This document shows, one piece after another, positions 8,301 to 14,268 of a stretch of 64,000 bases of DNA. The DNA is from UBA3937 sp050951585 (GTDB lineage: Bacteria > Bacillota > Peptococcia > DRI-13 > DTU073). Numbering within the stretch: the stretch's first letter is position 1; each line of letters starts with the position of its first letter. The notes below the pieces were generated by a model. It worked only from the letters and a program-made list of their open reading frames with translations, did not search any database and was not told the origin of the DNA. Made by a program: the position numbers and the translations under genes. Where the stretch lies: assembly GCA_050951585.1 (NCBI GenBank), contig JBMNJI010000006.1, positions 372,001 to 436,000 of the forward strand, read 5' to 3'.

Positions 8301-8486
8301 GCCAGTGCCGAAACCATACGCCGCCCCTTCTGTTGCTCCCCGTGCTATTACAGGAGCCGCTTTCGTGGCTATCTTAGGCAGTACCGCCGGTGCCTTTGTG
8401 AGCAGTTTCCGCGCGGCAAATTCGGCAGGCTGTCCCACCTTGGTTAATGCGCTGCCAATACTGGCACCTTTGTTCGGGCTCATCAC
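5373..8486 (-). CDS. Large phage structural protein with LPD38-like region (main part of a frameshifted gene)
   Basis: 1037-residue frame. It looks like a large virion or ejected protein: an Ala/Gly-rich N-terminus (GAAYGFGTGIAQG), long helical stretches, and around residues 590-612 the motif GYNPFFALRNILRDVP, characteristic of the LPD38 domain of phage polyvalent proteins. The C-terminal 80 residues are charged coiled coil. The first start (GTG 8486) has no ribosome site. Upstream, the 8374-8877 frame carries the natural N-terminus and the two overlap, so a single frameshift between about 8374 and 8504 splits a gene of about 1170 codons. LPD38 is recognised from its motif only; the role in virion assembly or DNA delivery is inferred. 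Confidence 0.72.
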   Translation of the reverse strand: MMSPNKGASIGSALTKVGQPAEFAARKLLTKAPAVLPKIATKAAPVIARGATEGAAYGFGTGIAQGKSTGEAVKQAGTDALFGVALDPLIVLGIPALGSKLRSGVQRAIGKYKGVKVDTDTIAKDVAKDIGVDWAYMNESQRAAIRRVVQNMQPEPVRSGRLLPSVKGEGQGFFMRDMTPIPEVSLNKSTPPPLNFKQTIEVPKVYDKHAFTGETRPMLKLDRLITNNVERAKPEIEPLSMKSQIAFKKGKKSLSDRMGEIYRALVTNQANIEKLGKELKTDANFNPAVMSTIAKNSGGTASYIIDDSLVDMGGTKIGESLRKTISVPKEQEEAFQEYLLHKHNISRMKQGKPVFGNDMGENESMAAIAKFERENPGFKEQAANFDKWWKTFSNEWAVKSGLVSKELMERLEQMYEHYVPTFRETTGQANSRINTFGRMSPAKVVQSAVGSDKKLIKPFESIPMQVNKIVKAARQNEVYQGILEAVRKDPEKMRPWAELTKKALKQEEEMTKNILNKGIDGIAEQFEEALKSDPIKGYTLTVMEKGRPVTLRINEGLYRDLMEFKKVPEGELGMFAKYFRMLVTDPFKALITGYNPFFALRNILRDVPTAYIQGTEDSLFGFLKNIKQATKDIKSGSAMYQEFKALGGHGGNFFNVEKGLVPPGALRKIGDKISAFNNLTETVPRYAEYLGTLKREGITYAGKMQGIKNAAEVTVDFSRHGNLTKAADTFVPYLNPAVQGIDKFARSMKRPANVVKALKIVTAPTAGLYALNQAVAKKEYDQLDNRTKDTYFVIPDGNGKFIKIAKTREAGVLFGALFERLARLAEGQEKSFKGFGNTVSTNFFVQNPLTEHVAAPLVWNLPRNKDFANRTIVPQSMLYDKRSPRYQYDERTSEIAKKIGDAFNLSPKQIDYLIKSYLGVIGNIVQPATTKGVNTAEVLSRQFTADPLYNNEILGNFYEKLDDLQRRATDRNITEDIPSRIVTPEEREKNRLQKISTEISKMQKQKLKAQGDGNTEEVDRIQQKILDTARRAIRQGK

Positions 8487-8877
8487 GAAGCCGCCAATGA
8501 CTGCCTAATACCGTGGCGGCTGTGTCGCCTACTTTGGAGCCTGTCGATGTTCTGTCGGGGTTTATTTCCTGCCCTGACATTACATCTAAGGCGGTTTCGG
8601 ATGATCGGGCTTGAAATTTGCCGAGCTTTGAATCCTCGTACCGTTGTGTCAAATTGGCTAGTAAGTTATTGATAGGCTTGGGAAAAAAGCCTCTATCATA
8701 CGCCGCTTGCCGTTCTGGACTGAGGTTGGAGGGAGTGGAGAATAAGCCTTGCTTGGCGGGGGGTTTGGTTGCTTCTGCCGGCTCTTCTTTTTTGCCAAAC
8801 AAAGACTCATATGTTATTATCCCGCTTTTTTGTGGGGAGGTTTTACCCATTACTTCTTCATATGTTTTTATGGCCAT
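8374..8877 (-). pseudogene. N-terminal fragment of the large LPD38-like structural gene (frameshifted)
   Basis: ATG 8877 follows GGGGGGTG and encodes MAIKTYEEVMGK. Residues to about 125 look natural and end at SKVGDTAATVLG. After that the frame gives arginine- and cysteine-rich nonsense (SHWRLRDEPEQRCQYW) to its stop at 8374. Shifting by one base near 8500 joins ...TAATVLG to VIGGFVMSPNKG, the start of the long frame. That frame is closed by a TAG at 8505-8507, so the shift lies just below this point. No slippery heptamer is seen, so a mutation or assembly indel is more likely than programmed frameshifting. Confidence 0.72.
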
Positions 8878-8889
8878 GATAACACCCCC

Positions 8890-9168
8890 CTAGAATGTGC
8901 CAAACCTATCTTCAATCTCCGCTAATGCCTTTCTGTAATCTGTATCATTCAATTGGTCGGCGTTGGCTTGCAATACCCGTCTAGCCTCTTCTATGGTCTG
9001 CGCTTTGCCTATCTCAGCAATGACTGCATAATAATTATCAGCAGATGTCTTATTATCAAGGGTATCTGTTGCTTTTAAGCCTATAGCCGCTCTTTCGTCT
9101 GCTGTTAGTTCCTGTCCTTCGCTTAATTTGCGGTAAATATTATTTATGTAATCTTCTTTAGGCGTCAC
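8890..9168 (-). CDS. Hypothetical small phage structural-region protein
   Basis: 92 residues from GTG 9168, mostly helical and charged (SEGQELTADERAAIGLKATD; EARRVLQANADQLNDTDYRKAL). No recognised domain. Its start overlaps the previous frame by 11 nt (…GCCTAA), so translation is probably coupled; the ribosome site is weak. It ends 13 bp before the large structural gene. Likely a minor virion or scaffold component by position only. Confidence 0.6.
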   Translation of the reverse strand: MTPKEDYINNIYRKLSEGQELTADERAAIGLKATDTLDNKTSADNYYAVIAEIGKAQTIEEARRVLQANADQLNDTDYRKALAEIEDRFGTF

Positions 9169-9409
9169 TACGAGCAGGTCTGTTTAACGCATTAATTTGT
9201 GCCTTAATTTGGTTAAGCTGTGCCAAGGCTGTATCATAGTCCAAGGAGCCAGTTTTGACCTGTTGTGCAAGTCTTTCTGCTTGTAGTTTCAGCGTATCCG
9301 GCAAATATGAGTTCTGTATCTCCTGTGCGGCAATTTCCAATTCCCTCTGTCTATTCGCCAAGAATCGCCGCCTGTACCGCCGGGTTAGAAGGACTCCTGC
9401 TATAATCAA
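9158..9409 (-). pseudogene. C-terminal part of a frameshifted phage coiled-coil protein
   Basis: Natural-looking sequence begins near ANRQRELEIAAQEIQ and continues as amphipathic helix (LPDTLKLQAERLAQQ, LAQLNQIKAQINALN). The first ~15 residues (LLTRRYRRRF) are out-of-frame noise, and the TTG start lacks a ribosome site. It overlaps the end of the 9351-9935 frame, where reading must shift to give one continuous protein of about 260 residues. Confidence 0.62.
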
Positions 9410-9935
9410 ACTGCTGTCCGGCTAGTGTCCTTTCATCTCCCAGACTGCCGGTTAATGCGCCCCGTTGCAATTCGTACTGGCGATTCTGGTTCCACTGGTC
9501 AATCATGGCTTGCATAGCTTGAGATTCCACATCTGCGTTAGCCGCCGCCACATCAGAAGCATAACCGCTTTCCACGTTTGACCGCTGTCTCTCGATTGCG
9601 GCAAGGTTAGCCGCTTCTTGCCTGTCTAATGCCCCTATCTGCCCCTGTAAGCCTGCCTGACGATATATCTCAGGCATAGCCCCTGCCGCTCCCTTAATGC
9701 CTCTTGCCGCCATGTATTGAGCAAAGTTCATTGCTCCTACATCAGAAGCCGCCGCCGCCCTGTTTCTTGCATCGTAATATGTCGGGGATACGTTGGCTTT
9801 CTCGGTGTCTAAGGCTCTCAATGCGGCGTCTTTGGTCTTGTCTAATGCGGCAATACGGCTTCTCCGCTGTGCCTCTTTGAGTTGATTGATATATTCGCTG
9901 GTTGGATCGGATATATATTGCTGATATGGTTGCAT
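9351..9935 (-). pseudogene. Main part of a frameshifted phage coiled-coil structural protein
   Basis: 194-residue frame rich in Ala, Gln and Arg with long heptad-like helices (INQLKEAQRRSRIAALDKTK; QAANLAAIERQR). It resembles phage tail or internal virion coiled-coil proteins, but no named family is assigned. It ends abruptly at GE-stop just where the 9158-9409 frame takes up the helix. Its first ATG (9935) has no ribosome site, and coding-like sequence in another frame lies immediately upstream (9949-10065). The gene therefore seems broken at both ends. Confidence 0.62.
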
Positions 9936-9948
9936 ATATGCTGTTGCT

Positions 9949-10065
9949 CTATCGTGCTGTCGGTTGCAACCGCCGATTACTTTTTAGCGCATTGGGGTCA
10001 GTAACATAATGCTGTCCGGTTGTCTGGTTGAATGACGTTCCCGGAATAGCCCCAGATGCATACTG
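9949..10065 (-). pseudogene. Short 5' fragment of the broken phage coiled-coil gene
   Basis: An open stretch of 38 codons without a start. It contains YASGAIPGTSFNQTTGQHYV and then DPNALKSNRRLQP, protein-like composition that reads well toward the downstream QPYQQYISDP frame after one shift near 9945. It is preceded by three closely spaced stop codons (TAA, TAG, TAA) in the same frame. Probably the lost N-terminus of the 9351-9935 gene. Confidence 0.45.
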
Positions 10066-10077
10066 TTACCCCTATTG

Positions 10078-10284
10078 TTACATTCCGGTTCGCATCGTAA
10101 TCGACAGTGTTGCCCCATTTGGCTCATGTAATCTCGTAGGAATTGCCCGTGCTACTTGCACACCGCCGCTTGAACTCTGCTGAACTACCACCTGAATAAC
10201 GCTTGATTTATTTTTCGCTCTTTCTATTGCCCTACCAATTGCACTGCTAACTGCACCGCCAATCAAACTACCGAATAATCCCAT
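10078..10284 (-). CDS. Hypothetical glycine-rich phage protein
   Basis: 68 residues from ATG 10284, which has AAGGGAG about 8 nt upstream; the frame from 10323 has no ribosome site. The N-terminus MGLFGSLIGGAVSSAIGRAI is a glycine/alanine-rich amphipathic segment like those at the start of phage membrane-active or ejection proteins. The rest is Ser/Val-rich. Function unknown. First gene after the terminator at 10308-10336. Confidence 0.55.
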   Translation of the reverse strand: MGLFGSLIGGAVSSAIGRAIERAKNKSSVIQVVVQQSSSGGVQVARAIPTRLHEPNGATLSITMRTGM

Positions 10285-10307
10285 GTATTTCACTCTCCCT
10301 TCTCTTT

Positions 10308-10336
10308 GGCAAAAGAAAAACACCCCGAAAGGTGTT
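10308..10336 (-). terminator. Terminator after the HExxH/copper-amine-oxidase-N-like gene
   Basis: Minus-strand hairpin AACACC-TTTCGG-GGTGTT followed by TTTCTTTT. It lies between the broken 10421-10990 gene and the 68-residue gene, suggesting the two are transcribed separately. Confidence 0.7.
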
Positions 10337-10420
10337 AGTCTTAGTTTATATTAAATTGTTTCTAACCATTATTCCCTACCTAAACATTCATTCTGCATCC
10401 ATTGTGGCGCATCAAGCGAT

Positions 10421-10990
10421 TTAAAACGCGTCTAATTCGTGAGCATAAGCATCTTTTTCGGAATAGGTCTCTATCGTTATTCCAATTGTTGCGTGACAAG
10501 CCTCATGCACTAATACACCTGCCAGAAACATGGGTGTATATCATTTTTGTGTCATTCTAAAGAATCGGGTAATGCGCGTTGAACCAGCCACATGTAAAGC
10601 TAATGCATCTTTAAGGATCTTCGGGTTTCTTTCTAATGGGGCTATATCAAACGTATTCTCGCACACCATCACATAATGCGGAAAGTCCTTCTCCTCCAGC
10701 AAATCCAGAGCCGCATTAATCTTCTTGACGAACTCCGCATCCCCTTCTATCGGCGGTCGCTCAAGCCCCTTCTTCTTGATGCTTACGGTGTTAGTCGCAC
10801 CATCCCAATCGGTTGTAGCCTCGAATATGTCTGCTACTGCTCGAATAGGGGCATAGGATACGCCGTCGATTATGACAACGGGCTTGTCTACCGCCACACC
10901 ATCAACAATTAGCCGATATGGCGCGTCTGCCGTTACCGGTACTGCCAGCAACATTAGGGATAGAATAATAGGCAGAAGGTACTTTTTCAT
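10421..10990 (-). pseudogene. Secreted copper-amine-oxidase-N-like protein with HExxH domain, interrupted by a TGA
   Basis: ATG 10990 has AGGAGG upstream. It encodes a signal peptide (about residues 1-22), then a stalk domain like the copper amine oxidase N-terminal repeat (residues ~25-75, with PVVIIDGVSYAPIRAVAD). A helical segment stops at TGA 10541-10543. The same frame then continues with no other stop for 39 codons to TAA 10421-10423 and includes FLAGVLVHEACHATIGI, an HExxH zinc-peptidase motif. A one-base change from TGG (Trp) to TGA would explain this. The visible product is 149 residues without the catalytic motif, and the intact version would be 189. Probably a nonsense-mutated gene; a sequencing error is possible. 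Confidence 0.65.
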
Positions 10991-11067
10991 TATAATCGCC
11001 TCCTATTATTATTGTATCACAAAATGTGCAATTTTACCATATGTCATAGTTGCTACCTACTGTGATG

Positions 11068-11841
11068 TTATTCTGACTTTTTCCATGCGCCACTTACTTT
11101 AACGTGGATTTCGTCTATCTGTTTCCAGACCCCGTTTACTTTTACCCATCCATCATCATAGCTTTTGTATACTCCGCCTATTTTGGGTTTTAAGTTTGGT
11201 GGTGTCCACCAAACAATCGTGTACGCTCCGTCTGCATCTGTTGTATCAGATACCAAGAGGGAAGATAAAAGATTCAAAGCGGGACGAACGCCGTAGCGAT
11301 CAGTGTGAGCAAGGTGGTCGTTCAGCGTACCGTCCGCGTAGACATAGCGAGCGTAGTGAGCGTACGAGGAGCTCGGCGTTCTCAACCACCAATACCAAGC
11401 GTTACCGATAGCAGATGGTTTAGAGCTTGATAGAGTATTATTGAAAGCCTGTGCGGTCAAATACGCAATACGAGCAGCATTGCTTGTATAAAATCCCCAT
11501 GCTGTTCCTTCTGCCGTACCACCTTCGTTAGCCAAGCCGACTTCGGTAGTAGAGGGGAGGAATACTTTCCGGGTAATGTCCTCATACCCACCCCCATCGA
11601 CCGAAGGTTTAACAACTCTCAAAGGAGTAGATAAAATCGCATTCTTTTCTTCCGTACTAAAATGATTTAGAAACCCCGGACGAGTATCGTATGGCGTGTT
11701 GTTATTCACATTAGCAGCATTAGGAGCTTGGTCGTAAGTATGTTGTCCGACATACCAAGCACCCGCCGCCGAATCTTTATTTAGCCATTGGTCGATATTA
11801 GATACGGAATATATGAAACAAACGGGTATAATAATAAACAA
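11068..11841 (-). pseudogene. 5'-truncated DUF6273-like tail-fibre/receptor-binding type gene
   Basis: 257-codon frame. Its body (SNIDQWLNKD; WYWWLRTP; YVYADGTLND; YGVRPALNL) is the DUF6273 pattern, a C-type-lectin-like fold found in phage and secreted surface proteins. The last 50 residues (VYKSYDDGWVKVNGVWKQID) are a small repeat-like tail domain. The domain normally follows a long N-terminal part, but here only ~12 hydrophobic residues precede it. The first start is a TTG without a ribosome site, lying against the divergent repressor gene. The 5' part was therefore probably lost in a deletion. Confidence 0.65.
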
Positions 11842-11856
11842 AGGAGGTGCGCAGAT

Positions 11857-12399
11857 ATGAAGAAAAATGACGGATTTTCTATTAAAAAATTTGCAACACG
11901 GCTGTTTACACTCAGAAACGAAGCCGGCTACACACAGGAAGAAGTTTGTAAATTACTACTGGAAAGATACCAATATGAAACAAATAAAGGGATGATATCG
12001 AAATATGAGAACGGAAAACACGAACCAAACATATACTTTGTCAACATTGTCTCGGATTTGTTTGGAGTAAGCATGGAGTATCTTTCCGGCAAAACGGATG
12101 AAAAATACGCTCAAAGCAGCACGGAGAACTGTTGCCATATTCCCATAGTAGGAGCAATAGCCGCCGGGTTCCCTCTTTTAGCTACGGAAAACATAGAAGG
12201 TTTTGAGTGTGTTCAACCAAATCCGCGCGTAGATTTTTGCCTTCGCGTTAAAGGCGATTCCATGATCGGGGCAAGAATTTTAAATGGAGATTTAGTTTTT
12301 ATTCGCCGACAACCAGATGTAGAAAACGGAGAGATCGCCGCCGTCCTGATTGAAGATGAGTCCACACTAAAAAGAGTTTTCAAGGTAAAAGGAGATTAA
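11857..12399 (+). CDS. Phage CI-like repressor: XRE HTH plus S24/LexA-type peptidase, C-terminally short
   Basis: 180 residues from ATG 11857, with AAGGAGGTG 8 nt upstream. Residues ~10-75 are an XRE helix-turn-helix (ALRNEAGYTQ-like core; MISKYENGKHEPN). Residues ~94-175 are an S24 autoprotease, with a probable cleavage pair Ala103-Gly104 (GAIAAGFPL), nucleophile Ser135 (KGDSMIGARI) and general-base Lys172 (STLKRV). It should hold the prophage silent and be inactivated by RecA-type signals. The protein ends about 8 residues after the catalytic lysine, roughly 30-35 residues earlier than usual, just before the integrase frame. Confidence 0.88.
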   Translation: MKKNDGFSIKKFATRLFTLRNEAGYTQEEVCKLLLERYQYETNKGMISKYENGKHEPNIYFVNIVSDLFGVSMEYLSGKTDEKYAQSSTENCCHIPIVGAIAAGFPLLATENIEGFECVQPNPRVDFCLRVKGDSMIGARILNGDLVFIRRQPDVENGEIAAVLIEDESTLKRVFKVKGD

Positions 12400-12421
12400 A
12401 AAAGCGGTTAACGAAAGAGAA

Positions 12422-13336
12422 TTGGAAATAGCCGAAGGAAAAATAACCATAGTATCAAATAAGAGGTTTTCTTCATGGGCTCTAGAGTGGCTAGATTTAA
12501 ACAGAAACAGACTATCCCCTTCCACCGTCTCCTTGTATAAGACATATATAAACACTCACTTTATACCCTACTTTGGTAACACAAAATTAGATAAGATAAG
12601 CGAGTTAATGATTAGACGATTTATTAATATTAAATTGGAGTCGCTTAAGTCGGGAACGGTCCGGAAATTGTTCTTTGTTTTATCAGAAATACTACAGGTT
12701 GCCCTTAAACGAAAGAACCCTTGTCAGGATATAGATGCCCCTCCAAAGGACGATTCTAAGCCATATGTGTTATCTGACAACGAATTTAATCAAATACACG
12801 AGGCTTTTATAGGAACAAAGTATGAACCGATAATATTGCTGGCCGGACAATGCGGTTTGCGAAGGGGTGAAATATTCGCTTTAAAATGGGATGATATTGA
12901 CTGGCAAAATAACATTATCCGGATTGATGAAAACCGCTGTATTAATGACAAAGGGAACTATGAAGATAAGTCACCTAAAAGCAAAAATGGCGTTAGGGAA
13001 GTTGTTGCCACGGAATATATCATTGGGCTATTAGATAAAATACGGGGTACGCAAAAGGAAATAAGAAAATATATATTCGAGGGACGGCCGGACAACTTCT
13101 CCAGCAGATGGGCTGAGCTACGAACGAAAAAGAAGATCCCCCCCATCCGCTTCCACGACTTAAGACACTACCATGCTTCTTGGCTTTATTCCCAACACAT
13201 ACCCGACCAATACGCCGCTGAAAGACTAGGACACGATGTGCAAATACTAAAAGCCATTTATCAACATCTCCACCTGGACAAAAGAAAAGAACTGGATCAG
13301 AAAATAATCCAGTTACAAAAAAGAAGCACCCAATGA
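12422..13336 (+). CDS. int: Phage tyrosine integrase (site-specific recombinase), N-terminally short
   Basis: Catalyses integration and excision at the tRNA-Leu att site. 304 residues are counted from TTG 12422. The core-binding domain spans ~15-105 (SAM-like, SPSTVSLYKTYI). The catalytic domain holds Arg147 (CGLRRGE), Lys186/188, His245-x-x-Arg248 (HDLRHYHAS), His271 (LGHD) and nucleophile Tyr280 (AIYQHLH). No arm-binding AP2-like N-terminal domain is present. The frame is open upstream to about 12386 with integrase-like sequence (KKAVNERELEIAEGK), so the true start is uncertain. Its stop overlaps a terminator, and the att core lies 85 bp downstream. Confidence 0.9.
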   Translation: MEIAEGKITIVSNKRFSSWALEWLDLNRNRLSPSTVSLYKTYINTHFIPYFGNTKLDKISELMIRRFINIKLESLKSGTVRKLFFVLSEILQVALKRKNPCQDIDAPPKDDSKPYVLSDNEFNQIHEAFIGTKYEPIILLAGQCGLRRGEIFALKWDDIDWQNNIIRIDENRCINDKGNYEDKSPKSKNGVREVVATEYIIGLLDKIRGTQKEIRKYIFEGRPDNFSSRWAELRTKKKIPPIRFHDLRHYHASWLYSQHIPDQYAAERLGHDVQILKAIYQHLHLDKRKELDQKIIQLQKRSTQ

Positions 13337-13348
13337 CGGGTGCTTTTC
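13324..13348 (+). terminator. Terminator of repressor-integrase unit
   Basis: AAGCACCC (13324-13331) pairs with GGGTGCTT (13338-13345) around AATGAC, followed by TTC-rich sequence. The integrase stop codon lies within the loop. Confidence 0.8.
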
Positions 13349-13361
13349 ATATTTTAAAAAG

Positions 13362-13384
13362 TGTTCGGTTTTTGTGCGGTATTT
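13362..13384 (+). repeat. Right-end copy of the candidate integrase arm repeat
   Basis: TGTTCGG then TGTGCGG, 11 bp apart, followed by TATTT. It matches 2162-2185 except for one substitution and one missing T. It lies 36 bp from the right att repeat and also forms the left half of an inverted repeat with AAACCGAA at 13396-13403. Confidence 0.5.
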
Positions 13385-13420
13385 TGATTTTTGAAACCGA
13401 ACTGATATCCTTGAAAGTGT

Positions 13421-13479
13421 TGGTGCGGCTGAGAGGACTTGAACCTCCATGCCCTTGCGAGCACTAGAACCTGAATCTA
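13421..13479. repeat. Right attachment repeat (59 bp, inside the restored tRNA-Leu)
   Basis: Perfect match to 1965-2023. It forms the 3' two-thirds of the intact tRNA-Leu(CAG), supplied by the element at integration. Confidence 0.95.
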
Positions 13480-13507
13480 GCGCGTCTGCCAATTCCGCCA
13501 CAGCCGC
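13421..13507 (-). tRNA. tRNA-Leu(CAG)
   Basis: 87 nt with encoded CCA. The acceptor stem GCGGCTG/CAGCCGC, anticodon stem CTAGA/TCTAG and loop TTCAGGT (anticodon CAG) are clear, with the long variable arm expected for tRNA-Leu. It is the prophage integration target and the last gene of the minus-strand tRNA cluster. Confidence 0.97.
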
Positions 13508-13527
13508 AGGCATCGATAATAATATAG

Positions 13528-13603
13528 TGGCTGGGGCGGCAGGACTCGAACCTACGAATGACGGAGTCAAAGTCCGTTGCCTTACCGACTTGGCTACGCC
13601 CCA
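13528..13603 (-). tRNA. tRNA-Gln(TTG)
   Basis: 76 nt, CCA encoded. It begins TGGGGCGTAGCC as is typical of tRNA-Gln. Anticodon stem CGGA/TCCG with loop CTTTGAC gives anticodon TTG. Confidence 0.97.
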
Positions 13604-13645
13604 ATATTTTTCTATCAGTATTTAAAGCAATCTATCAAGGAAAAA

Positions 13646-13732
<87 letters not shown>

Positions 13733-13737
13733 AATTG

Positions 13738-13813
13738 TGGAGCCGACGATGGGACTCGAACCCGCAACCTGCTGATTACAAGTCAGCTGCTCTACCAATT
13801 GAGCTACATCGGC
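13738..13813 (-). tRNA. tRNA-Thr(TGT)
   Basis: 76 nt, CCA encoded. Anticodon stem GCTGA/TCAGC with loop CTTGTAA gives TGT. Only 5 bp separate it from tRNA-Tyr. Confidence 0.97.
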
Positions 13814-13826
13814 ATTAAAGGTAAAA

Positions 13827-13903
13827 TGGCGGAGCTGACGAGAGTCGAACTCGCGATCTCCTGCGTGACAGGCAGGCATGTTAGGCCACTACACCACAGC
13901 TCC
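13827..13903 (-). tRNA. tRNA-Asp(GTC)
   Basis: 77 nt, CCA encoded. Anticodon stem CCTGC/GCAGG with loop CTGTCAC gives GTC. Confidence 0.97.
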
Positions 13904-13930
13904 ATGATATACAATTAAATTTTGGTAGAT

Positions 13931-14005
13931 TGGTGACCCGGACGGGAGTCGAACCCGTGTCGCAGCCGTGAAAGGGCCGTGTCTTAACCACTTGACCACC
14001 GGGCC
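13931..14005 (-). tRNA. tRNA-Glu(TTC)
   Basis: 75 nt, CCA encoded. Anticodon stem CGGCC/GGCTG with loop CTTTCAC gives TTC. Acceptor stem GGCCCGG/CCGGGTC has one G-T pair. Confidence 0.97.
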
Positions 14006-14022
14006 ATATTATTTTGAACGTT

Positions 14023-14099
14023 TGGTCGGGGCAGAGGGATTTGAACCCCCGACACCCTGGTCCCAAACCAGGTGCGCTACCAAACTGCGCTATGCCCCG
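14023..14099 (-). tRNA. tRNA-Pro(TGG)
   Basis: 77 nt, CCA encoded. Anticodon stem CCTGG/CCAGG with loop TTTGGGA gives TGG. First gene of the cluster, immediately after the promoter region. Confidence 0.97.
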
Positions 14100-14128
14100 T
14101 CTGTGACGTTTGCCCCGTCTTTGACGTG
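14093..14128. repeat. 18-bp tandem repeat covering the tRNA-Pro 5' end and leader
   Basis: TGCCCCGTCTGTGACGTT at 14093-14110 is followed at once by a near-copy at 14111-14128 (two differences). The first seven bases of each are the tRNA-Pro acceptor 5' strand, so the leader carries a second copy of the tRNA 5' terminus. Confidence 0.8.
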
Positions 14129-14137
14129 ACAAATTAT

Positions 14138-14166
14138 ATATTAACAAATAGTTGAGAAGAGGTCAA
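14138..14166 (-). promoter_or_regulatory. Promoter of the tRNA cluster
   Basis: On the minus strand TTGACC (14161-14166) and TAATAT (14138-14143) are separated by exactly 17 bp, a near-consensus vegetative promoter. It would start transcription about 30 nt upstream of tRNA-Pro and drive the seven-tRNA unit. Confidence 0.75.
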
Positions 14167-14268
14167 GTGTTTTTAAGCAAGTTTTTGCACGAAATCATGT
14201 CTAATTATTGAGAGAGCATCATAAATTTAACATATACAATTACAAGCATCCAAAGGAGTGATTGCTAT

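Larger units (their letters stand above)
1965..13479. mobile_element. Defective integrated prophage in tRNA-Leu(CAG)
   Basis: The element is bounded by 59-bp perfect direct repeats, each equal to the 3' part of tRNA-Leu(CAG) including the encoded CCA. A tyrosine integrase lies directly beside the intact tRNA copy, as is normal for tRNA-targeting phages. Contents from left to right: lysis module, broken structural genes, truncated tail-fibre-like gene, CI-type repressor and integrase. No terminase, portal, capsid or replication genes are seen, and several genes are frameshifted, interrupted or truncated, so it is very unlikely to make virions alone. Integration restores a complete tRNA at the right junction. 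Confidence 0.93.

Noticed and set aside
8487..8504. Programmed ribosomal frameshift in the large phage gene
   Set aside because: No slippery heptamer or downstream structure was seen at the overlap.
10541..10543. Selenocysteine or recoded TGA
   Set aside because: No supporting hairpin was identified, and other genes use TGA as stop (for example integrase); a nonsense mutation is simpler.
11255..11400. Possible diversity-generating-retroelement variable region in the tail-fibre-like gene
   Set aside because: The lectin-like fold fits, but no reverse transcriptase or template repeat was seen in the window.
11196..11411. Plus-strand frame opposite the DUF6273-like gene
   Set aside because: Arg/Ser-rich shadow with no domain signal.
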